Assembly (NCBI GenBank): GCA_900547645.1
Contig: URHP01000017.1
Span: 1 to 25,483, forward strand
DNA: 25,483 nucleotides
Direction: 5' to 3'
Source of the DNA: an uncultured Eubacteriales bacterium
GTDB lineage: Bacteria; Bacillota; Clostridia; Christensenellales; Borkfalkiaceae
Each line of letters begins with the position of its first letter. Within the stretch, counting starts at the first letter, position 1. Made by a program: the position numbers and the translations under genes. Under the pieces are notes generated by a model. That model did not search any database and was not told the origin of the DNA. It saw only the letters and a list, made by a program, of their open reading frames with translations. Shown piece after piece: positions 5,959 through 12,047 of this stretch.

Positions 5959-8485
5959 ACCAACTTTTCCCCGTGCTGACCTCCGCAATGAGCGGAACGT
6001 TTAATGTGAGCGCGTTCTCCATTTCTTCTTTCAAAAGAGTCTTTGCGGCTTCCGTTTCTTCTTCGGGGGTGTCGAGGATCAGTTCATCGTGCACCTGCAG
6101 AACAAGTTTTGCCGTCAGCTTTTCACGCTTCAGGCGGTCGGCTACGCGGAGCATTGCGATCTTGATGATGTCCGCCGCGCTTCCCTGCAGCGGCATGTTC
6201 ATGGCGGCGCGTTCGCCGAATGCGCGCTGATTGTAGCTGCCCGCCTTGAGTTCCGGGATAAATCGTTTTCTTCCCAGGATCGTCGTGACAAATCCGTCTT
6301 CTTTTGCGCGCCGTACGTTTTCGTCCATGTATTCTTTGACTTCGGGGTGGGTGGCAAAGTATGCGGAAATATATGCCTGCGCCTCTTCCGTGGAACAATT
6401 GAGGTCCTTTGCCAGCCCGAATGCGCTCATACCGTAGATGATGCCGAAGTTGATCGTTTTGGCGCGTCTGCGCAATTCGGGGCTGACTTCGCCGTGGGGC
6501 AGACGGAAGATCTTTTCTGCAGTAGCTGCATGAATGTCTTCGCCTGCGCGGTAGGCGTCTACAAGAACTTTGCATCCCGAAAAATGCGCCAGAAGACGCA
6601 GCTCGATCTGTGAATAATCGGCGTCTATAAATACATTTCCTTCGCGTGCGATGAAGAGTTTCCGCAGTTCTCTGCCCATTTCGGTGCGGACGGGAATGTT
6701 CTGCAGATTGGGGTTGGCGCTGGAGAGCCTGCCCGTCGTCGTCATCGTCTGATAGTATGTCGTATGAATGATGCCGCCCGCGGCAAGAGGGCGGATCCCG
6801 TCTACATAGGTGGACTGAAGTTTCTGTACTTCGCGGTATTTGAGAATGAGACGGGCGATCTCATGGTCCTCCGCAAGTTTTTCAAGTACTTCCGCGCTTG
6901 TCGAGTAACCGCCGCGGATGTTCTTTTTGATGCCGCGCGCGCTGAAGCCGAGTTTCTCGAACAGGATCTCCGAGAGCTGAAAAGGGGAGTTGAGATTGAA
7001 GGAAGAGACGCCCGCAAGTTTGAAGATGCGCTTGGACAGCGCGTCCATTTCTCCCTTGAAGCGGTCGGAAAAGACGGGGAATTTGCTCATGTCCACGCGG
7101 ACGCCCGTCCGTTCCATGTCAAGCAAGACGTACGAAAGGGGCAGTTCCAGGTCGCGGTATAACTTTTTTTCTACTTCTCCTTCCCGCTGCAGCGCTTCCC
7201 GATAGGCGAGCAGGAGTGCATATGCACAGTCTTCGGCGGGCAGCGAGTAGTCTTTGGCAAGCTCTTTCGCGTCGGACGGACGCAGGTTGGAATCGGAAAG
7301 GTATCTGAGAAGCGAAACGTCCTCCGCTTCGCAGGCAATTTGCACGCCCACGCCGTCCAAAAAGTGTGCGACTGCTTTGAGGTCGTTGAGAACAGCTTTT
7401 TTTCCTGCGGAGAAGAGCGCTTCTAAAAGCGGTTTGAGTTCGGGAAGGAAAAAGCCCGGCACAAGAAAATTGTCCCTCAGGCGGAACAGATATTCGTGTG
7501 TGCCATCGGAAATGTGGATCCCTTCTTCCTCGATGCAGAATGAAAATTCTTTCCATTCCGCAACCTGCCCCGTCAGCGTATTCAGCTGATCTTCCGTGCA
7601 GTCGATTCGTTCGATCTGCGTCTTCTTTGTCTTCGGAAAATACTCGCTTTCGACCAGCGAGCGGAATTCAAGCTTGGCGAACGCCTCGCGCGCTTTTTCA
7701 GAAAAGGGGACGCGGATCTCGCATTCTTCCAGTGAAAGTGCAAACGGAACGTTGGTATCGATGGTCGCAAGTTCGCGGGAAAGATAGGCGTCGTCCTTGT
7801 ATTCGGCAAGTTTTTTCTGCGTGGAAGCGGAAATTTCATTCAGATGTGCATAGACGCCGTCAAGCGTACCGTACTGCCGCAGAAGCGCGAGGGCACCCTT
7901 GGGGCCGATTCCCTTGACGCCGGGAATATTGTCCGAAGAATCGCCCATCAATGCCTTGAGATCGATGACCTGTTCGGGCGTAATGCCTTCCTTTTGATAA
8001 AAATTGGACAGTGTCAGACGGTCAAGATCGCTTACGCCGCGCTTGGTCATGCAGACGCTTGTGTGAGAGTCGATGAGCTGATAGCTGTCGCGGTCTCCCG
8101 TATAGATGAGCGTCTCCGTTTGTGGAAATTTGCGTGACAGCGTTCCGATCAGATCGTCCGCTTCATAACCCGCTTTTTCCAATGTGCGTACGTCCATGGC
8201 GGCAAGCAAGTCTTTGAGAACGGGGACCTGTACGACAAGGTCTTCCGGCATGGGCTTGCGCGTTGCTTTGTAGCCCGCATATCTTTTATGACGGAACGTC
8301 GGTTCATGTACGTCGAAAGTTACGACGAGGTATTTCGGATGTTCGTCTTCCAGGATCTTGAAAAGCAGTTTGACAAAACCAAAGATCCCGTTGGTGGGAA
8401 GTCCGTCTTTTGTCGAGAAGACGGTCATGGCATAGTAGGCGCGGTTTAATAGACTGTTTCCGTCGATGAGAATGAGTTTGTCCAT
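5945..8485 (-). CDS. polA: DNA polymerase I (5' nuclease and polymerase; proofreading site degenerate)
   Basis: 846 residues. The 5' nuclease domain (about 1-290) begins with LILIDGNSLLNRAYYAM and shows acidic metal-ligand regions (YEADDLIG, GDRDSYQL, GDSSDNIPGVKGIGPKGA). The middle 3'-5' exonuclease domain (about 300-460) lacks the DxE motif where expected (FSFCIEEEG) and other acidic ligands, so it should not proofread, as in Bacillus-type Pol I. The polymerase domain has TGRLSSANPNLQNIP (584-598), motif A DADYSQIELR (621-630), motif B RRRAKTINFGIIYG (672-685) and motif C QVHDEL (797-802). It fills gaps in repair and removes Okazaki primers. It heads polA-coaE-slt. No Shine-Dalgarno is present; the -10 box lies 6 nt before ATG. 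Confidence 0.97.
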   Translation of the reverse strand: MDKLILIDGNSLLNRAYYAMTVFSTKDGLPTNGIFGFVKLLFKILEDEHPKYLVVTFDVHEPTFRHKRYAGYKATRKPMPEDLVVQVPVLKDLLAAMDVRTLEKAGYEADDLIGTLSRKFPQTETLIYTGDRDSYQLIDSHTSVCMTKRGVSDLDRLTLSNFYQKEGITPEQVIDLKALMGDSSDNIPGVKGIGPKGALALLRQYGTLDGVYAHLNEISASTQKKLAEYKDDAYLSRELATIDTNVPFALSLEECEIRVPFSEKAREAFAKLEFRSLVESEYFPKTKKTQIERIDCTEDQLNTLTGQVAEWKEFSFCIEEEGIHISDGTHEYLFRLRDNFLVPGFFLPELKPLLEALFSAGKKAVLNDLKAVAHFLDGVGVQIACEAEDVSLLRYLSDSNLRPSDAKELAKDYSLPAEDCAYALLLAYREALQREGEVEKKLYRDLELPLSYVLLDMERTGVRVDMSKFPVFSDRFKGEMDALSKRIFKLAGVSSFNLNSPFQLSEILFEKLGFSARGIKKNIRGGYSTSAEVLEKLAEDHEIARLILKYREVQKLQSTYVDGIRPLAAGGIIHTTYYQTMTTTGRLSSANPNLQNIPVRTEMGRELRKLFIAREGNVFIDADYSQIELRLLAHFSGCKVLVDAYRAGEDIHAATAEKIFRLPHGEVSPELRRRAKTINFGIIYGMSAFGLAKDLNCSTEEAQAYISAYFATHPEVKEYMDENVRRAKEDGFVTTILGRKRFIPELKAGSYNQRAFGERAAMNMPLQGSAADIIKIAMLRVADRLKREKLTAKLVLQVHDELILDTPEEETEAAKTLLKEEMENALTLNVPLIAEVSTGKSWYDAK

Positions 8486-8491
8486 AGCGCT

Positions 8492-8520
8492 ATTGTACCA
8501 TGCTTTGGTTAAATTTGCAA
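8492..8520 (-). promoter_or_regulatory. Sigma-A promoter of polA, abutting the start codon
   Basis: On the minus strand: TTGCAA (8520-8515), 17-bp spacer, TACAAT (8497-8492), then only AGCGCT before the polA ATG at 8485. The expected transcription start coincides with the A of ATG, implying a leaderless mRNA. Confidence 0.75.
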
Positions 8521-8538
8521 GAATATCGGAAAAATCAC

Positions 8539-8567
8539 TTGCATTTTCTGAAAAACTATACTATAAT
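8539..8567 (+). promoter_or_regulatory. Sigma-A promoter of tRNA-Leu(CAA)
   Basis: TTGCAT (8539-8544), 17-bp spacer, TATAAT (8562-8567), 12 nt before the mature tRNA. It is divergent from the polA promoter, with 18 nt between the two -35 boxes. Confidence 0.85.
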
Positions 8568-8579
8568 TCACATATAATT

Positions 8580-8666
8580 GCCGTCGTGGTGAAACTGGCA
8601 GACGCAACAGACTCAAAATCTGTCGGGGGCAACCCCGTATCGGTTCGATTCCGATCGACGGCACCA
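8580..8666 (+). tRNA. tRNA-Leu, anticodon CAA
   Basis: An 87-nt class II tRNA with encoded CCA. The acceptor is GCCGTCG/CGACGGC with discriminator A. The anticodon stem ACAGA/TCTGT encloses CTCAAAA, giving CAA at 8614-8616, which reads UUG. The variable arm GGGGGCAACCCCG is a strong hairpin and the T-arm is GGTTCGATTCC. A strong promoter precedes it and a terminator begins at its last base. Confidence 0.97.
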
Positions 8667-8701
8667 AAAAGCCGCAGGAGATTTTACTCCTGCGGCTTTT
8701 T
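8666..8701 (+). terminator. Rho-independent terminator of tRNA-Leu(CAA)
   Basis: A perfect 15-bp stem (8666-8680 with 8687-8701; core GCCGCAGGAG/CTCCTGCGGC) has loop ATTTTA and A/T-runs on its flanks. The A-run overlaps the tRNA CCA end. It could also work in the opposite direction. Confidence 0.92.
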
Positions 8702-8708
8702 GGTCACC

Positions 8709-8755
8709 GCGACGGAATCGAAAATTCTTTCGATTCCGCGCGAGGAGGCGAGGAA
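8709..8755. repeat. Palindromic repeat, copy 1
   Basis: The core CGGAATCGAAA-ATTC-TTTCGATTCCG is a perfect 11-bp inverted repeat, extended by CGCG pairing outside a single bulged A. The tail GCGAGGAGGCG follows. The right arm TTCGATTCCG is identical to part of the T-arm of the adjacent tRNA (GGTTCGATTCCG). There is no T-run after it, so it is not an ordinary terminator. A second copy with one mismatch over 42 nt lies 130 nt downstream. Confidence 0.85.
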
Positions 8756-8817
8756 GAGCCGGGCGAGAAAAGAACATGGACGCCGTTTCGCCGACGAAGC
8801 TCCCGACCGCAGGGAGG

Positions 8818-8835
8818 GATCGACGGCATCAAGAA
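8818..8835 (+). repeat. Partial copy of the tRNA-Leu(CAA) 3' end
   Basis: These 18 nt match 8653-8670, the tRNA 3' acceptor strand plus CCA and flanking A's, at 16 of 18 positions (GATCGACGGCAtCAAgAA). A short direct repeat of a tRNA 3' end is the usual footprint of site-specific integration, but no integrase or element remains here. Confidence 0.5.
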
Positions 8836-8838
8836 TTC

Positions 8839-8885
8839 GCGACGGAATCGAAAATTCATTCGATTCCGCGCGAGGAGGCGGGGAA
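8839..8885. repeat. Palindromic repeat, copy 2
   Basis: Nearly identical to 8709-8755; the centre here is AATTCA, giving a 10-bp perfect inverted repeat CGGAATCGAA/TTCGATTCCG. Between the copies lies unremarkable DNA with a small CTCCC/GGGAG hairpin. From 8886 to 8981 I see nothing recognisable. Confidence 0.85.
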
Positions 8886-8981
8886 GGCGCTCCTGTTTGT
8901 TAGCATGGGAATTATTGCGAAGCGGAACTTTGTATAACGTCAGCTTTGGTTATCGGTAAAAGCGGGATTGGCTTGATCCGG

Positions 8982-9300
8982 TTAATTTTGTCCCGGGAGC
9001 GTAACGTTGATCTCGCCTGCCCATTTGAATGCAATCTTTGCAAGGAGAACCGCAATAATTTCATTGATAATGGCAGCAGAAACAATTGTTCCGGAAATGA
9101 CCGCTGCCAGCGACGGATCGATTGCGTCCTGCGGCGCGCGACAAAATGTAGACGGCGGTAAATACGCCCGCGCCGGCGATTAGCCGATAGTCAAGCGGCA
9201 TTCCAAGATTGATAATGACAATAAATATGGAAACGACAAGTTCCGCGATTGCGCAACTGTATAACAGCAGAAAGATCAGGTGTTCATCTGATCGTATCAT
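8982..9300 (-). pseudogene. Remnant of a cation:proton antiporter C-terminus (frameshifted, N-terminus lost)
   Basis: Read on the minus strand, 9300 to about 9133 encodes two hydrophobic helices (HLIFLLLYSCAIAELVVSIF, and LIAGAGVFTAVYILSRAAG). After a one-base shift in the GC-rich stretch near 9131-9140, a second frame runs to TAA at 8982 and reads DPSLAAVISGTIVSAAI, NEIIAVLLAKIAF, KWAGEI. The ending strongly recalls the last helix and tail of Bacillota CPA-type sodium/proton antiporters. Only about 105 codons remain of roughly 400. Compared with the family as I remember it, the stretch between the two halves is also missing, so the frame change probably reflects a real deletion. It starts just after the metA terminator. 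Confidence 0.65.
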
Positions 9301-9313
9301 AGGCAGAAAGCAG

Positions 9314-9343
9314 GAGCGGACGGCGCATCGGCGCCGCCCGCTC
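9314..9343 (-). terminator. Possible terminator hairpin after metA
   Basis: On the minus strand a 12-bp GC-rich stem (GAGCGGGCGGCG / CGCCGTCCGCTC, one G-T pair) begins 3 nt after the metA stop. It is followed by CTGCTTTCTG rather than a T-run, so termination may be inefficient or Rho-assisted. Confidence 0.5.
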
Positions 9344-9346
9344 TCG

Positions 9347-10258
9347 TCACATGTCAAATCGGTAGGGCGTCGTCTGATAGACGAAGTTCAGCCAATTGTT
9401 GTAGAAGAGGTTTGCCGTAGAGGACCAGTTCATGTTGATCCTTTCGTTTGTCCGATCGGCAAAGTAACAGAACGGACGGCGGATCTCGAGTCCCTTTGCA
9501 AGATCGCGTTCATATTCCTTTTTCAGCGTGTCACGGTCGTATTCCATGTGTCCGAGCACGAAAACCTGACTGTGATCCAGATTGCTGACAATGGATACGC
9601 CTGCACGGACGGAAGTCGCCAGCACTTTCAGACGCGCATCTTTGCGCACGTCGGATTCCCGTACCGTGGAGTGGCGGGAGTGGCACATGTGAAATTCATC
9701 GGAGATGCCGCGCATCAGCGGATCGGGCGTCTCAAAAAATTCTTTCCGATGCGCAAATACGCCGAACAGTTTGCGGGCAAGCGGACGTTTCCGGATCCCG
9801 TAAAAATGATACAGCGCAGCCATTGCTCCCCAACAGATGAAAATGGTGGAGGTAACGTTTGTCTTTGTCCAATCAAACATGCGCACAAGTTCGTCCCAGT
9901 AGGCGACTTCGGAAAATTCCAGATCTTCGACGGGTGCGCCCGTCACGATCATGCCGTCGAAATGTCTGTTGCGGACGCTTTCAAAGGACTGATAAAATCT
10001 TCCGAGGTATTCTGCTTCCGTGTTGCGGGAACGATAGCTCTCCGTATGGATGAGCGTGATATTGACTTGCAGGGGGGAGTTGGATAATAGGCGCATGAAC
10101 TGCGTCTCCGTCTCTTTTTTGGTCGGCATCAGGTTGAGAATGGCGATCTCGATGGGACGAATATCCTGTGATGTTGCGCGCTCTTTGTCCATGACGACGA
10201 TGCGTTCACCCTGTAAAACCGAGTAGGCGGGGATATTGCGGTCGATGACGATAGGCAT
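9347..10258 (-). CDS. metA: Homoserine O-acetyltransferase, MetA-type
   Basis: 303 residues, normal for the MetA family, which activates homoserine for methionine synthesis. The catalytic Cys142 lies in ICWGAMAAL, and the His/Glu pair in LGHMEY (His237, Glu239). Position 111 is Glu (TGAPVEDLEF), the residue known to favour acetyl-CoA; succinyl-CoA enzymes have Gly there. I therefore call it an acetyltransferase although databases often label the family succinyltransferase. The start at 10258 has AGAGGA 7 nt upstream. It follows metY by 26 nt, and MetY uses exactly the O-acetylhomoserine that this enzyme makes. Confidence 0.95.
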   Translation of the reverse strand: MPIVIDRNIPAYSVLQGERIVVMDKERATSQDIRPIEIAILNLMPTKKETETQFMRLLSNSPLQVNITLIHTESYRSRNTEAEYLGRFYQSFESVRNRHFDGMIVTGAPVEDLEFSEVAYWDELVRMFDWTKTNVTSTIFICWGAMAALYHFYGIRKRPLARKLFGVFAHRKEFFETPDPLMRGISDEFHMCHSRHSTVRESDVRKDARLKVLATSVRAGVSIVSNLDHSQVFVLGHMEYDRDTLKKEYERDLAKGLEIRRPFCYFADRTNERINMNWSSTANLFYNNWLNFVYQTTPYRFDM

Positions 10259-10284
10259 ACGGATTCCTCTTTGGTAAAACGGGG

Positions 10285-11553
10285 TTAAACGGCTTCCAGC
10301 GCCTGTGCAAGGTCGGCGATGATATCGTCCGCGTTTTCGATGCCGACAGAAAGACGGACGAGATTTGGAGCGATGCCTGCTGCGGCGAGCTGCGCATCCG
10401 TCAGCTGGCGGTGTGTGGTGGAGGCGGGGTGCAGGACGCAGCTTCTCACGTCCGCAACGTGCGTTTCCTGCGTCGCGAGCCGCAGATGTTCCATGAAGCG
10501 CGCGCACGCCTTGGCATCGCCGCGGATACCGAAACTCATCATTCCGCCCGTTCCGTCCGGAAGATACTTCCGGGCAAGCGCATGGTACGGATCCTGCGGC
10601 AGCGTTGCGGAGCGCACCCACTCGATCTTCGGGTGGCGGACAAGATAGGCGGCGACTTTTTCCGCGTTGCGGCTGTGCCGCTCCATGCGCAGCGCAAGCG
10701 TATCGCTGCCGAGCAGGGTAAGGAAAGCGTTCTGCGGACTCATGACTGCGCCCGTATCGCGCATCATCTGCGCGCGGCACTTGGTGCCGAACGCTACGGG
10801 GAGATCGGCGTAGATCAGCCCGTGATAGCTCTCGTCGGGGATGTTGAATGCGGGGTAGCGACCGTTTCCTTTGTAGGGGAACGTCCCGCCGTCCACGATC
10901 ATGCCGCCGAGCGCCGCGGCGTGTCCGTCCATGTATTTGCTGGTGGAGTGGATGACGATGTCTGCGCCCCATTCGAGCGGGCGGCAGAGAACAGGCGTTG
11001 CGAGCGTGTTGTCCACAATAAAGAGCACGCCGTGTTTTTTGCAGACGGCGGAAATTTTTTCGAAATCCAGCACGATCACGGCGGGATTTGCGATCGTTTC
11101 GGCAAAGACGAACTTTGTTCTGTCGTCGATGAGCGCTTCAATTTCCGCGGCAGGCGCGTCAGCGTCAAAAAAGCGCGCTTCAATGCCGAACTTCGGCAGC
11201 GTGGTGGAGAACAGGTTGAATGTCCCGCCGTAGATCTCGCTTGCGGTCACGATATTGTCGCCCGCTTCGCACAGCGTCATAGCCGTCAGAAGGACGGCAG
11301 ACATGCCGGATGCACAGCCGATGCCGCATATGCCGCCTTCCAGCGCGGCGATCCTTTTTTCCAGAGCGTCTACGGTCGGGTTTGCAAGGCGGGAATAAAA
11401 GAAGCCTTCCCGCTTCAGGTCAAACAGATCCGCCATTGCCTGTGAGTCACCGTAGAAAAACGTCGTGCTCTGTACAATGGGGGGGATGCGGCTCTCGCCC
11501 GTCTTGGGCGTATAGCCCGCCTGTACGCAAAGGGTTTCTATCTTCTGTTTCAT
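10285..11553 (-). CDS. metY: O-acetylhomoserine sulfhydrylase / aminocarboxypropyltransferase (PLP)
   Basis: 422 residues. A Cys/Met-metabolism PLP enzyme that makes homocysteine from O-acetylhomoserine and sulfide. The PLP lysine is Lys206 in HSTSKYMDGH, with DNTLATP (181-187) as the cofactor-ring Asp motif. PPIVQSTTF near the N-terminus and length above 420 favour MetY over cystathionine gamma-synthase (about 380). The start at 11553 (MKQKIETLCVQAGY) is chosen because GAGG lies 9 nt upstream and homology begins there. An upstream ATG at 11568 overlaps the smpB stop as ATGA but lacks a ribosome site. It is co-transcribed with smpB and metA. Confidence 0.93.
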   Translation of the reverse strand: MKQKIETLCVQAGYTPKTGESRIPPIVQSTTFFYGDSQAMADLFDLKREGFFYSRLANPTVDALEKRIAALEGGICGIGCASGMSAVLLTAMTLCEAGDNIVTASEIYGGTFNLFSTTLPKFGIEARFFDADAPAAEIEALIDDRTKFVFAETIANPAVIVLDFEKISAVCKKHGVLFIVDNTLATPVLCRPLEWGADIVIHSTSKYMDGHAAALGGMIVDGGTFPYKGNGRYPAFNIPDESYHGLIYADLPVAFGTKCRAQMMRDTGAVMSPQNAFLTLLGSDTLALRMERHSRNAEKVAAYLVRHPKIEWVRSATLPQDPYHALARKYLPDGTGGMMSFGIRGDAKACARFMEHLRLATQETHVADVRSCVLHPASTTHRQLTDAQLAAAGIAPNLVRLSVGIENADDIIADLAQALEAV

Positions 11554-11564
11554 GGTCTGGTACC

Positions 11565-12023
11565 TCATTGATTGCTCATTTCTTTTACGGCGCGGTCCAA
11601 TGCGCGCTTCTGGTCGCGCTCGGCGATCGCCTTGCGCTTGTCATAGGTATGTTTGCCCTTGCAGAGGGCGATCTCGACTTTGACGAGGGCGTTCTGAAAA
11701 TAGATCCTGAGCGGAACGAGGGTATAGCCGCGTTCGTTGACTTTTCCCACGATCTTGGAGATCTCCATACGGTTCAGGAGCAGTTTTCTGTCTCTGCGCG
11801 AATCGCGCGTGGAGAACGCGCCGCTTTTGTCGTATACGGCGACGTGCATGTTTTTCAGAAAGACTTCGCCGCCGCGGATCTCGCAGAAGCTTTCGCCGAG
11901 CGAGGCTTTTCCTGCACGCAGCGATTTGACTTCGGCGCCTTCGAGTACGATGCCTGCCTGATAGCGCTCCTCAATGAAATATTCAAAGGAAGCGGATTTG
12001 TTGATTGCAATGGTTTCGGACAT
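11565..12023 (-). CDS. smpB: SsrA-binding protein
   Basis: 152 residues, the usual length. SmpB carries tmRNA into stalled ribosomes for trans-translation. Family motifs are clear: NKSASFEYFIEERYQAGIVL, EVKSLRAGKASL, RKLLLNRMEI, TLVPLRIYF, VKVEIALCKGK, and the basic tail YDKRKAIAERD that sits in the mRNA channel. GGGGATC precedes the ATG. It lies 24 nt after rnr, the usual partner that degrades non-stop mRNAs. The tmRNA gene itself, often downstream of smpB, is not in this window. Confidence 0.97.
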   Translation of the reverse strand: MSETIAINKSASFEYFIEERYQAGIVLEGAEVKSLRAGKASLGESFCEIRGGEVFLKNMHVAVYDKSGAFSTRDSRRDRKLLLNRMEISKIVGKVNERGYTLVPLRIYFQNALVKVEIALCKGKHTYDKRKAIAERDQKRALDRAVKEMSNQ

Positions 12024-12047
12024 AATGATCCCCGTTTCGGGCGGCGT

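Noticed and set aside
8709..8885. CRISPR array
   Set aside because: Only two palindromic copies with a 130-nt period and no cas genes.
8466..8903. Plus-strand 145-codon open frame over tRNA-Leu(CAA)
   Set aside because: It reads through a tRNA, a terminator and palindromic repeats; no protein signal.
8886..8981. Gene or regulatory element between the second palindrome and the antiporter remnant
   Set aside because: No open frame, promoter pair or stable hairpin that I can support.
11565..11568. ATG at 11568 as the metY start (ATGA overlap with smpB)
   Set aside because: No ribosome site upstream; the ATG at 11553 has GAGG at proper distance and matches the family start.
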